A DNA stretch of 64,000 nt, from assembly GCA_964019055.1 (NCBI GenBank), contig OZ025207.1:27127617-27191616 (forward strand), in the 5' to 3' direction. Positions 30,001-39,979 of the stretch are shown here, in pieces (the stretch's first letter is position 1; each line of letters begins with the position of its first letter). The position numbers and the translations under genes are program-made. Source of the stretch: Anthopleura xanthogrammica. Lineage: Eukaryota > Cnidaria > Anthozoa > Actiniaria > Actiniidae. The notes below the pieces were generated by a model. That model was not told where the DNA came from. It worked only from the letters and a program-made list of their open reading frames with translations, and did not search any database.

Positions 30001-33000
30001 ATGTCGTTATGTTTTATGTGTTTATTCAGATCATCATCAACTTTTACTAACTAGAGCTGTTCAACTTCTCTTTCTTTCATGTTCTTGGTGTCTGCTTTGA
30101 TTGACAGCATGTGAGTATACTTCTTTATACTACAGTACTGCTTCTTGTTCAGAGGCAGCATGATCGAGTGGTCAGAGCATTGGCCTCTTAATCCGGTGGT
30201 ACCGGGTTCAAGTCAGTCACGCTGCGCCCACTAGCTGAGACTGTATTTGTACATGTCCCGATTTCGATTAGGTCCAATTCAGCCTCTCGACCATGCTTGT
30301 GAATAGCCTCCTGGTTTGCTTCCTTACCAGTTGGGTTTCTTAATAACACTTTATGTTGTAATTATTATTAGTTTATTTCAATAGTTAGTATAAGAGTCCT
30401 GACCGAGATGAAAAAAGCTCTGCTTTATTCGTTATATCCTCTATAAACAAAGATTCCCTTTTTTAATATTCTGTTCATTGAAATTGTTGTATAAAATAGA
30501 AAATTATTGAAATGAAGTCTTAACTAATGGTTTTATTTTGTTTCCTGTTTTGCTTCTTTACCGGCTGGCTCTTTAGGGGGTAAGTACTCTACTATTTGAT
30601 GCGTCTATAAAAATAGTTTTTCTTTTTTCCGGTACAGTATCTTAAAAATCGCGCGTTCCGTTTGGCTGTCTGAGCGGGCGGTATTTCTTGTTCCGGTATC
30701 TTGACTTCATCCGTGAGCATGATGGGATAACGAGTTGCTAAACAACAAAGGTTACGTTGCAAAACAAATGAAAAAGTGAATGAGGAAAAATAAATAAGTT
30801 ATTTACCGTCTTAAAGTCGGTCCGGATAGAGAAAAACTGTGATCAGCCCAGAGGTTGTTTCAGGCTTCCTCTCCTGAGATATAACTGAGCCATAGACTAT
30901 GATAGTGTAGTTACATATGGGATACAAGCAATTCATCTTGAGTATTCAGTATTATGAATTATGAATATTATGAATTATTCATATATTGTTGTATGTATTA
31001 TCAGGGCTACACACCATTACATTTGGCAAGTATGCATGGCAATGACAAAGTCATCAAGATTTTGGTAGAGGAATTTGGTAAGTACAGCCACAATTCATTT
31101 GTAAGCGTGTTATTTTCTGCTCGGTTACGCCATGTATTTACACGACATCCATTGAACATGTAATGAAACCATGATGTTTTGAAAACTCTGTCGAAAATGG
31201 AGCGTTTTGAAAACGAACCTGCTTCAGGTCCCTTGTAAACGAGTAACCGTGTTATTTTCGTTGTTTAGAAGGAATCCGTTTTTGAAAACTTGTGGCCTGG
31301 AAATGAGACTAATACTTCATACCGTTGTCGTATAAACGCTCTGTAACGGTATCATTTTCAACCCGGTTTTAGAGCAGTTTTCGTATGACTATGAAAAAAT
31401 GAAAGCAGGGACCGCGCCTTGCCGTGACTATCTGTCATTTTGAAACCGCGTCCGTGTAAATGGGGCCTAAACAATGGTACCAGTAGATCTTGAATTCTGC
31501 AGGAGAAAAAAAAACTGTGTTTTCTGTCTTCAAATCTTTAGATGCTAATATCAATGCACGTGACTACAGTGGACGTAAACCAAGACAAGTTGCCAAGAAT
31601 ACACTGACCATTGAATCTCAAAGTATGAAACAATCTTTATATTTACAAAACAGAATTCTTTTGATCCTTGCCCTGCTCAATAACATGTCCAATGTCTTAC
31701 ATTTTGTGATTTTTTTCCCCAGGATTTCTGGAAAACATCCATCAGGGTAATTATATTAAAGAAATAGAAAACGCGCGCTCGTGCTGTGTGCAGCTATAAA
31801 GCACGCAGGGATTGGCAGAACACGAGAGAAGTGTTAGGAGAAGCACGACGCGTGGTGGAGTACTTCTCAACACTTTTCGACTGTTCTGCCAATCCCCGCG
31901 TTTTATAATTGCACACAGCACAGCAAGCAAATTTTTATTTCTTTTATAAAGTACAAATTAGAATTACTATTATTTTTGGGCACCAGTGACGAAATAGAAA
32001 GTGCGCGCGATTTTGAATCATTGTAGGTTCAAAGGGATGGGCTCGATTTTGAATCATTGTAGGTCCAAAGGGATGGGCTCTCGAAAGTCAGTCCTTGACA
32101 ATGTTGACCCCTGGGTATTGCTTCTATATTGGATGTAGTGGGCTGTTGGGTGTGCATACATAGTTAGTGGGGGAACTAACTCCACAAATATCTCTGCCCA
32201 AGGGTTTGGTGAAATGAGAAAAGAATGATGGATGATGCACTGTGTCAGTAGATGTATCAGTAGATAGTCTATTCTTTCTTATGCTAGGGTTTAATCATGG
32301 CATGGGGGAGGGGGGGGGGGGGGTTATTGCATGTAGTATTTATGATACCATTTGTCGTAGCAGACAAACTAAACAAGATATCATCCAGACAGCATACAAC
32401 AAGAAGAAGCTTAAGAATACTTCGCCGTATCAGCTTTAGAAAATCCATTCCATAATACCGTACATATAATACTATACATATAATACTATAATGTACTACT
32501 GTGCTAATAAACACTGCACTAATAGTTGTTACATATGTAAATAACTCTAGCACCCTCAAACGTTAATCACGAATAGAAATAAAATGTAATAGATTTGCAT
32601 GTATTATTTGGAATTGCACCTCTCACTTCATTTTCATATCAAATGTTTGCCACCATTTTCAAGTTTTTCTGGTTTGATGTTAACTTCAGCATCTCACTAA
32701 ATATTAGGCAAATTTTTATGTAAGAAGTTCGAAATGAACTGTGGAATTGTAACTGTGCCCCATAGCATAACGATAACTGCACCGTGTCACGTAACATCAT
32801 TACAGTTGGGTCGATACTACAATGTCACATTGTAACAGGTTGTATCACGTAAGACAACACATTACCATTTCTTGTCCGTGTACAATGATGTGCTGTAATT
32901 ATTCGAATGTAGTATGCGCGTGAGTGTGGACAAGGAGGATGCCTGGGCTTTGCACGAATGAAAATAGACACTGTCACGACATCTTTACGATATGTTTAGT

Positions 33001-36000
33001 CTACTGTCACAGTGTAACGTAAGACAGCATTCATTTAACACCATATCTTAATCCCCTTGACTCGTGTTAATTAACGAACTGACCATGATGATACGCGGTT
33101 CTTGATCAGTGAATCGTTTTCACTTGCTTTACTTCTCTCAAATGTCTCGTCAACTATCAATAACGTTCCCTCCGGGGTACGATGGTTGCTACAGACCGAC
33201 CAAGGAAATACACTACTTTTACATGTTTATTGCTATTGCTCTGTGTCACTCAACAGTTTCCGCTCCAATACCAAAGGAGGGTGGGGTGGGGTGGGGAAAT
33301 GTTTGCTACTGCACTAACGGGGGGTGGGGTACAACATCCGCCCCATAATTGACGGGGGGGGGGGGGAGAGTAGTATATAGTGTTTAAGTAAGTAAGTTTA
33401 TTTATTCACGTAGACACAAAGGAGCTTACAATCAAACTCGTTAGAACCTGCACGTGCTAATCTAATCTAATCATATTACAAATGTATAAATTTAAATATA
33501 TTTGCATCAGTACTAACGAAGGGAGGGGTAGGGCTAAAATGTCAGGCTCAATACTAACGAAGGGAACGGTGGGGTTAAAATATCCGCTTCCGAACTAACA
33601 GGGGTAGGGTGAGGTTACTATGAACCATACCGTACTACTCTGAATGGCGGAAGGAATGAAAAAGTACTAATCTAACTGAATAAAGTTTCAGATATCTATT
33701 GTAAAGCAACTAGAATTCTAGGGAAGATAAGAAAAAAACTTTTTTCATATTTCTCTAGAACACGGAAGATCGTGGGTACGAATGCTATATCGAACTCTGT
33801 CGAACCTTTCCGCGTCTAATTATCTTTTTTGCTTAGCGCCAGGAGACGATATGTGTTCATTTTGGTCTACATACTTCTACTAGTTTAAGGGAAAACAGCG
33901 CTCCACCTCAAAGGATATTAGATTTGACGTGGCAAAAGTTCGAAGTCTGAAATGGGCCTTAATTTCATTACATTTCTCGTTATTCTTCTATAACACTAAA
34001 GGTTGTTCTCTGTCATTTTTTACCAGACTTGTCTTGTGTTTTTCTATCCATAGAAACAGCGGCTGAGCCTTCCCAAGCCGGTGCAATTCCTAAAAAATCC
34101 CAGACTTCCAAACAATATTCTTCTATAAACTCGATTATTACACCGAGTGCAGCATTGGTTGGATTCTATGGTGGAGATCGACCTCCTACACAACAGCTAG
34201 AACCACCACCAGACAAGCAAAGAGATCGTGCGGTAAGAATATCATTCACCATTCATTCTCTCATAGGAGCAGGCGTAGCTAGCTCAGTTGGTTAGTGCGC
34301 GGACTTCGGAGCTAGAGGTCCACGGTTCAATCCTCAGGATCTCCACGTCTGTTTCGACTTCACTCTGTTCTGTATAGCTTTACATTCTGTCCCATGGATG
34401 GACTACAGATATATGAATATTACAATTTGACAATAGAGCGCGGGTGGCACTACTTTTGTCGTCATCTCCCACAGAGTTTGCATCAATTAAGTCGTTTTTT
34501 TTCTTGTCTGTTATTAAATGCTAACAGTGTTTTGTCGAATTCACTGCCCTTTTGGCGTAGTTGACAGCGGCATAATAATAAGGCAGGTACAAAGTGAATA
34601 TTATTATTCTCTGAAGTATGAGTTGTGACAATAATGAATGAGAATCACCGCGTGTGGTAGAAAGTGAAAGAGGAAAAGCTAAATCCTGAAGCTAAATCCT
34701 GAAGCAAGCTATTTCATTTGTATTGAGGCAACGTGGCGAGAACACTGACTGCCGCCCGTCATTAAAAACTGAAATACGGTAGAATGAATGAATAATGAAA
34801 TAGCAAGAAAAGAGTTTATTTATATCACAGTGTTTTGTGATGTTCGTTTACGCTACAATATCCTGTACTTGTAGTCCAAGAATCAAAAGGACACAAAGAT
34901 CAATTCTGATTCCAAAGTTAAATAATGATATGAAAAGAACACTGTACATATCGAACTCTAGAACCAAATTCAAATTTAGATCGCGTGAGCTCTAGGTTGA
35001 TAATATGCAAGTAGTTATTCACGTCCATAACCGTCTTGTTATCGTGATGACAAATAACCTCAAGGAAATTTCTAATCGCTTTCTTGATATACGTTTGAGC
35101 CATTTATATCTTAACAGTTTTCTTAATAAATGACCTGCTTGGCTTGGGGCATTAGTTTAAAAAGTAAACGGCTTTTAAAATCTTTTTACTTTGAAGAATC
35201 AGGAACAAATGTACATGCAGATGTTTGAGCCTACTTTGAGGCAACATTTGGTATAATAATCACATCGACGTTAGAACTTGCCCTGATGGGCGTTCTTCCA
35301 TCATTTGCCCACAAGAAAACTAATTGGCACTAACTAGACAAACCACGATGGCGTTCTTGTGAATACTACCGATTCACTCATACAGCAGTGTTCAAGAAGC
35401 CTGGCAAATGAAAAGAAAGAACGTTTTTCTTTGAATTCCATTTTCTCAGAAATCTTTACCATTATAAAAGAAAAAGTGCCAATAATATTTATCCCTTATC
35501 TGTTGTTCCTTTGTTTTCAGTCGTCGTTTGGTAAATTCCTCCATAAAAAAGATAAGAAAAAACACAAAAAAGAACAACGAGCATCAACTGCTGATATTCC
35601 TCCAGAATACGCCACTCCATCAGCTGGGTAATTATTACTACTTCTATTGATAATAATACTGAATATCAGGACATAATCATGTGTGTATTCTTCAATGATC
35701 CAGCCTCTTCACATAATTCGCTTATTCCTGATCCCATCCAAGACATGTCATCCCTGATCCCATCCAAGACATGTCATCCCTGATCCCATCCAAGACATGT
35801 CATCCCTGATCCCATCCAAGACATGTCATCCCTGATCCCATCCAAGACACGTCATCCCTGATCCCATCCAAGACATGTCATCCCTGATCCCATCCAAGAC
35901 ACGTCATCCCTGATCCCATCCAAGACATGTCATCCCTGATCCCATCCAAGACATGTCATCCCTGATCCCATCCAAGACATGTCATCCCTGATCCCATCCA

Positions 36001-38740
36001 AGACATGTCATCCCTGATCCCATCCAAGACATGTCATCCCTGATCCCATCCAAGACATGTCATCCCTGATCCCATCCAAGACACGTCATCCCTGATCCCA
36101 TCCAAGACATGTCATCCCTGATCCCATCCAAGACATGTCATCCCTGATCCCATCCAAGACACGTCATCCCTGATCCCATCTAAGACATGTCATCCCTGAT
36201 CCCATCCAAGACACGTCATCCCTGATCCCATCCAAGACATGTTATCCCTGATCCCATCCAAGACATGTCATCCCTGATCCCATCCAAGACATGTCATCCC
36301 TGATCCCATCCAAGACATGTCATCCCTGATCCCATCCAAGACATGTCATCCCTGATCCCATCCAAGACACGTCATCCCTGATCCCATCCAAGACATGTCA
36401 TCCCTGATCCCATCCAAGACATGTCATCCCTGATCCCATCCAAGATATGTCATCCCTGATCCCATCCAAGACATGACATCCCTGATCCCATCCAAGACAT
36501 GTCATCCCTGATCCCATCCAAGACATGTCATCCCTGATCCCATCCAAGACATGTCATCCCTGATCCCATCCAAGACATGTCATCCCTGATCCCATCCAAG
36601 ACATGTCATCCCTGATCCCATCCAAGACATGTCATCCCTGATCCCATCCAAGACATGTCATCCCTGATCCCATCCAAGATATGTCATCCCTGATCCCATC
36701 CAAGACATGTCATCCCTGATCCCATCCAAGACATTTCATCCCTGATCCCATCCAAGACATGTCATCCCTGATCCCATCCAGGACATGTCATCCCTGATCC
36801 CATCCAATACATGTCATCCCTGATCCCATCCATGACGTCATCCCAATCATGTGATGTCTTTGTACGTTGATTCTCATAAACCAATAAATATTTAACTAAA
36901 CAACAACGTAGTTCTTTGAAATAAACCATGAAATAAACATTGGCTAACATACGTAACGTATATAACATCCATAACGTTAACCGGCTTCTACTTCGATCTC
37001 TACGTCCATCAGTCATTTAACCATCTCAAGTGATAACATCTAAACATTAAAACAAATAACTTGTCTCCAGTCTCTCTCCATCTCTCCGCAAGCGTATGAT
37101 GAAGGGCCCTGGTGCTGAGCTGGAGACTAATATTGTACGAAGCAGTTTCCGTCGTATCGTCGGAACGACACTGGAGAGAGGATCAAGTCCCAAAGGCTTT
37201 GTATCCCACGCGGTTTGAACTAACTACCTAAAACTATAAACACAGTAGTCTAACAACTTCAATAAACAACATTCGATGCAAACCGCTGTTTTTGAAAACC
37301 ACAGACTCAATTTGCTCAGGCTTAGCCTCGTTTATAAGTCAAGTATTCAAAAATATCATTCAAAGTCTGTGGGATTGGTGTTATTCAACTTGCACATCCT
37401 TAACATTACAGTTGGCTGTTGCTAATGATTTGCAAAAGCCAACTGAAATGTAAAAATGTATAAGTTGAATGATTTTCTCATTGAATGATACCAATGGCTT
37501 GAAATCTCACGGACTTTTAATGGTGTCTATGAATAGTTGACTTATAAACGAGACTAAGCCTGTGCAAATCAGTCTGGTCTTCAAAAACAGTACTTTGCAT
37601 CGAATGCGGAACTGGTGAATAAATCTATTAACAGTTTTGATATAATGTTGAACCATTTTATAGCATCTTCTGTTAGACATAAAGATTTGCTGGCTATAAA
37701 ATGTTAACAAATTTTTAACGTATTTATTAAAAGTATTATTTTTATAAATTGAATCAGTATTTTAAAACTCTAACCTCGGAACTAAACTTAATATAGATAT
37801 CTTTGTTATAAAATGACTAATATATAAAACAAACTCTGATTTTTTTAAACTTGAAGATAATATTTTGATGTATATTATGTATTTATTTGTTGTATTGAAA
37901 AGATTCCTGTTATTTCTGTGGAGTCAAAAATGTTTTCCTTACTGACATGAATCACCCGCCCTTGCGGCTACAAACACTTTGATTTACCACAGGCAACCCA
38001 GACATAATGATTATACAATTTTCCTAAACTCGGAATAAACGAGGGTTTAAGACAACAAGTACAATATTTCGCATTACCCAAATTTTTTAGAGAATAATTA
38101 TAGCCCACTTCCGAGATATGCGTTATTTGTCACGCACAAATGTTTCAGTACGAGGCTCCGTGCTAAATTGAATGTATTCTTTTCTCCTATCATGAATCAC
38201 TGAACCTTATGCACAAAGCCTCACATTGAAACTTTTGTGCGTGACAAGCCAAGCATATCTTTGAAGTGGCTTGTTATTATGCTCGAACAAAGTGGCCTAG
38301 TTTCACTACCCTGTTTGGGCTGCCTGTGGCTTTCCCATGGATACTTTAATTTGTGCCTTTGACTCCGTATAGGAGCTGTTTAGTAGATTCCCCCTTTTCC
38401 ATACATCGTTTCACTGGTCACAGACAAAACATTAAGTCGAGGTTGCAAGGTAGTTTCAAAGGATTATTCCAATTTGAACCTTGCAGCCTCGACTGAATGC
38501 TTTGTGTTTGACCAGTGAACTAATGTATGGGAAGTGCTGAATATTAGTGATACATAGTGATTATTTAGTATATATGTATATTTGTATATCACGTGGTTGG
38601 ATGTACGTTTCTACAGGTTTCTGATAGGGTCACCTCAACAGCTGCAGAAAGTAGAGGACGAGAAACGAGAAAACGAACGAGAGGTCATGATGCACCGTAC
38701 ACATTCAGATCCAAGCTTTCGCCTTACCTCAGAAATCTAA
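21058..38740 (+). CDS. SOWAH (sosondowah) family ankyrin-repeat protein with single-codon microexons
   Basis: SOWAH proteins have an N-terminal winged-helix-like domain and two central ankyrin repeats; their roles are poorly known. Exons: 21058-21184, 21270-21331, 23234-23524, 24712-24819, 24903-24924, 26803-26828, 27063-27164, 27630-27641, 27819-27821, 28845-28847, 29342-29428, 30108-30110, 30577-30579, 31005-31077, 31542-31622, 34054-34232, 35521-35627, then 38617-38740 (or 37071-37218). All are in phase, about 470 residues. The N-terminus has SVRDYMLKNNSQVRNHDLV, KIRGDFKEIVHQLATVQEI and GEKYFVLKKP, the SOWAH N-domain pattern. The repeats read EKEWIITAARGNRANIM, DFTSGYTALHWAAKHG, ANVNAKS-HGGYTPLHLASMHG, as in vertebrate SOWAHA/C (DFVTGFTALHWAAKHG, SHGGYTPLHLAALHG). 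SSFGKFL followed by a lysine-rich stretch lies near the C-terminus. The exon 7 donor (GTCATT) is weak. It is a single SOWAH gene of uncertain orthology to vertebrate A-D. Confidence 0.88.
22490..22700. repeat. Probable decayed retroelement remnant in SOWAH intron 2
   Basis: GAAGACATGTCTTGGC...ATTCAACTGCCATCGTCAG has the layout of PLE-type ends (a TTTCG-like word then CATCGTCAG), but it is degraded. The rest of 21332-23233 is AT-rich intron without recognisable features. Confidence 0.3.
24208..24595. repeat. Nested inverted repeats in SOWAH intron 3
   Basis: The outer arms carry CTTGATATTCTGGTT and, inverted, AACCAGGATATTGAAAG. Inside are GTGAGGACACTCGA(A/G)CCATGAAC arms (24238-24262 and 24417-24442). 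A third pair has CACAAAGC(C/A)ATTCAAG with GAGGCTC and its inverse (24452-24545). Confidence 0.65.
24942..25095. repeat. ATT/ATC trinucleotide-like low-complexity tract
   Basis: An imperfect run of ATT, ATC and CAT trinucleotides of about 150 bp immediately follows SOWAH exon 5. The rest of the intron (to 26802) is AT-rich without recognisable features. Confidence 0.75.
27285..27470 (-). mobile_element. tRNA-derived SINE (type 2), minus orientation
   Basis: GGAGAGAGGAAAACCAG, CAACTCACATGATGC, then GTGAGAGGCAAGCAATAAATCA parallels the 17050-17245 copy word for word. SOWAH intron 7, just ahead of the 12-nt exon. Confidence 0.65.
27630..27641 (+). other. 12-nt SOWAH exon encoding Asp-Phe-Thr-Ser
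   Basis: TATCACAG | GACTTCACATCG | GTAAGT. It supplies DFTS, the start of the conserved DF(V/T)xG(F/Y)TALHWAA block. Phase 0 on both sides. Without it the ankyrin repeat would lack its lead-in. Confidence 0.85.
27819..27821 (+). other. 3-nt SOWAH microexon GGG (Gly)
   Basis: ACACAG | GGG | GTGAGT. It supplies the glycine of G(F/Y)TALHWAA. The upstream intron is 177 nt and the downstream one 1023 nt. Pyrimidine-rich CTGCCCTTTCTT lies about 30 nt upstream. Confidence 0.8.
27970..28460 (+). mobile_element. Truncated, decayed non-LTR (LINE) 3' end with GATTAAA tail
   Basis: A frame with RSHHKYKIRPKPARTNYFK, then in shifted frames a (D/V)WNSLP-like GTGACTGGAACTCTTTACC and FKASLLSHLR, resembles the C-terminus of CR1/L2-type reverse transcriptase ORFs (recollection). 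The element ends in tandem GATTAAA units at 28434-28456. Frameshifts and stops show it is dead. It sits between two SOWAH microexons. Confidence 0.65.
28845..28847 (+). other. 3-nt SOWAH microexon TAT (Tyr)
   Basis: GGATTAG | TAT | GTAAGT, preceded by a long pyrimidine-rich stretch (TTTCTTCTGTGTTCTCCTG). It supplies the aromatic residue before TALHWAA. Confidence 0.82.
28910..29172. repeat. MITE-like element, ends CAGTCAAAACAGCTCAAGCG
   Basis: Left ACAGTCAAAACAGCTCAAGC then GTACCCCCTA is inverted at the right (TAGGGGGTACGCTTGAGCCGTTTTGACTGT). Arms extend for about 70 bp. SOWAH, between the TAT microexon and the next exon. Confidence 0.85.
29507..29715. repeat. MITE-like copy of the TAGACCTCTT family
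   Basis: TAGACCTCTTTACCTTGGGCGTAATG at the left and an inverted GACACGTGGTCTGAAATGGAC...GCCCAAGCTAAAGAG at the right. Compare 39838-39978. Confidence 0.75.
29848..29900. repeat. TATATAGCGCATTTCAC...AATGCGCTTTACA repeat end
   Basis: A short inverted motif (AGCGCATT and AATGCGCT) of a type common in invertebrate dispersed repeats. Only this piece is clear. Confidence 0.4.
30108..30110 (+). other. 3-nt SOWAH microexon CAT (His)
   Basis: TTGACAG | CAT | GTGAGT, preceded by TTCTCTTTCTTTCATG. It supplies the histidine of the conserved S-H-G-G-Y-T-P-L-H. Confidence 0.82.
30152..30365 (+). mobile_element. tRNA-derived SINE (type 3, Leu/Ser-like head)
   Basis: TGATCGAGTGGTCAGAGCATT (A-box-like) and GGGTTCAAGTC (B-box-like) are separated by CTCTTAATCCGGTGGTACC, as in a class II tRNA. 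An unrelated tail follows. It lies between two SOWAH microexons. Confidence 0.6.
30577..30579 (+). other. 3-nt SOWAH microexon GGG (Gly)
   Basis: CTCTTTAG | GGG | GTAAGT, preceded by TTTGTTTCCTGTTTTGCTTCTTTACC. It supplies the first glycine of HGGYTPLH; the next exon starts GGC TAC. Confidence 0.82.
31757..31945. repeat. MITE-like element with GAAATAGAAAACGCGCGC ends
   Basis: AAAGAAATAGAAAACGCGCG...GTGCTGTGTGCA(G) and GGATTGGCAGAACA are inverted at the right (TGTTCTGCCAATCCCCGCG, TGCACACAGCAC). A short relative is at 58683-58795. SOWAH intron 15. Confidence 0.75.
32304..32322. repeat. Long G tract in SOWAH intron 15
   Basis: An almost uninterrupted G run of about 18. Another of about 14 lies at 33352-33366. 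The intron (31623-34053) otherwise shows G-rich low-complexity DNA and no exon. Confidence 0.7.
34264..34350 (+). mobile_element. tRNA-derived SINE head (type 1), second copy
   Basis: GCAGGCGTAGCTAGCTCAGTTGGTTAGTGCGCG, then GGAGCTAGAGGTCCACGGTTCAATCCTCAGGATCTC, nearly identical to 7431-7510. SOWAH intron 16. Confidence 0.7.
35727..36835. repeat. 26-bp minisatellite, about 42 copies (SOWAH intron 17)
   Basis: The unit is ATCCCATCCAAGACATGTCATCCCTG. Copies are almost identical; common variants are ACACGTCAT for ACATGTCAT and single changes. There are no unique spacers, so this is not a CRISPR array. The unit contains ACATGT, a palindrome that the ACACGT variant changes. Confidence 0.95.
37071..37218 (+). 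other. Candidate alternative terminal exon of SOWAH
   Basis: TTGTCTCCAG acceptor at 37061-37070. Joined to the GG left by exon 17 it reads GLSPSLRKRMMKGPGAELE..., then VRSSFRRIVGTTLERGSSPKG, stopping at TGA 37216-37218. It takes the same phase as the exon at 38617-38740, so either could end the protein. The arginine-rich, low-hydrophobic composition looks coding. Confidence 0.6.
37283..37608. repeat. MITE-like element, ends CATTCGATGCAAA...GTTTTTGAA
   Basis: ACATTCGATGCAAACCGCTGTTTTTGAA is inverted at the right as TTCAAAAACAGTACTTTGCATCGAATG. Inner arms CTTAGCCTCGTTTATAAGTCAA and TTGACTTATAAACGAGACTAAG are also inverted. Confidence 0.85.
38103..38280. repeat. MITE-like element with TGTCACGCACAAA(T/A)GTTTCA ends
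   Basis: GATATGCGTTATTTGTCACGC then ACAAATGTTTCA is inverted at the right as TGAAACTTTTGTGCGTGACAAG followed by GCATATC. A second element with ACTGGTCACAGACAAA and TTTGTGTTTGACCAGT ends follows at 38412-38520. Confidence 0.75.
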
Positions 38741-38849
38741 CCACACCCAATTCGTTGATTGATTGAATATTGTACCGATCAGTGCAAGGTATTTTGTACA
38801 GACCGCTTTCATATCCCGGGGCACCTGGAATCACTTTTTAGAGCCATGA

Positions 38850-38955
38850 CAGGAGGCACAACAACAGTCTTTTCCACTGGGAAACGGAATTCTTTCTCAT
38901 GTAAACCAGATGAGACCAGACTCAATTGTTCCTGCCTCCTGTCATGGCTGTCATC
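38850..38955. repeat. Short inverted element with AGCCATGACAGGAGGCA ends
   Basis: AGCCATGACAGGAGGCA at 38850 is perfectly inverted as TGCCTCCTGTCATGGCT near 38934-38950. No ORF. It lies in the 3' flank of SOWAH. Confidence 0.8.
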
Positions 38956-39227
38956 ACTTGATGGTGCAAAGCATCCATAATAATCATTGAGTAAACGAAG
39001 CAGGTTGTGTTGCAGGCTTCAACAGACAAGGGTCGTATGGTTACATCCTGCTGCGAGTTGCGGTTGTACAACTCGATCATACATTCCACGCCCCGTGACA
39101 TGAAAGTGAGGACATTAATTTTTATAGTGAGGGGAATTCTCTAATTCCCTTATTAATAAACCCCTTCACTTCTACCAGAATCCTCCTCATGCTCAGAACG
39201 GTAAAAAAGTGTTCGGTACCTCGTAAG

Positions 39228-39339
39228 GTAGCCTCCTCACAGGCGCTTTTAGGGTCGTCACGCAACGCTTCTCGCCCCAACGTTAGTGGGGAAAGAAACG
39301 TTGCGTGACAACCCTAAGAACGTCTGCGAAGGAGGCTAC
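39228..39339. repeat. Compact MITE with GTAGCCTCCT ends
   Basis: The 112-bp element has ends GTAGCCTCCT(C)... and ...AGGAGGCTAC. Its inner arms AGGGTCGTCACGCAACG and CGTTGCGTGACAACCCT are inverted. Confidence 0.85.
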
Positions 39340-39837
39340 GTGTAAGGCCATCCCATAAAAAAAAAACATTCAGAGAAGAAAAGGGTTTTGGTAAAAGTCA
39401 AGACTTTAGACGTATTATAGGGGAGTGGAGAATCGGCGGGAAGTTTGACATTTTTACACAATGAGCAGTTACAATTTTTTTATTTAGGAAACACAATTTT
39501 TTTACTGAAAAACTAAACAGCCGTATTTCTTACTTATATTTTACTAAAAAAATTTAGAGCTAATTTATTAAGTCAAAAGAGCTAGTTCTTAGTGTTATTG
39601 GTTTAACTAAAAGTTAAGTCAGAAAATGGACTCGCTGACTAAAGGGTGGTGTGCTCAGGATCTCCTCGCATTGCGCTTTTTTTTATTTGAAGGCTTCAAT
39701 GATGCATATCTATGAATAAAACCCCTGTAATTGTATCAACGAGGGAAAACCTGACCTAAAACTGATACTTCGTTTAGTTGCATGTACATTGAAGCTCATA
39801 AACCATGGAAACGATAGACGTTTTTAGTATGGGCGTT

Positions 39838-39978
39838 TGTTTTTTTTGTTTTTTTTTGCCCATTTCAGACCACGTGTCATTCCTTTGAGAATAGGATTCT
39901 TTGTTTCATTTGCATCCAAACAAAGAAATGATACTCAAGAGAATGACACGTGGTCTGAAATAGACAAAACATTACGCC
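39838..39978. repeat. MITE-like copy of the TAGACCTCTT/GCCCATTTCAGACCAC family
   Basis: GCCCATTTCAGACCACGTGTCATTC is inverted as GAATGACACGTGGTCTGAAATAGAC. Same family as 29507-29715. Confidence 0.8.
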
Positions 39979-39979
39979 C

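Noticed and set aside
29634..30050. 138-aa ORF on the plus strand
   Set aside because: It starts inside a MITE copy, crosses another dispersed repeat (TATATAGCGCATTTCAC) and matches nothing known.
33102..33348. ORFs of 71-79 residues in SOWAH intron 15
   Set aside because: They run into G-rich low-complexity DNA, have no family character and no splice context.
34264..34350. Functional tRNA gene
   Set aside because: A and B boxes are present, but the arms do not pair well, and a near-identical copy with the same flank exists at 7431. SINE is the better reading.
35727..36835. Possible CRISPR-like repeat array
   Set aside because: Units are directly tandem with no spacers, no cas genes, and the genome is eukaryotic.
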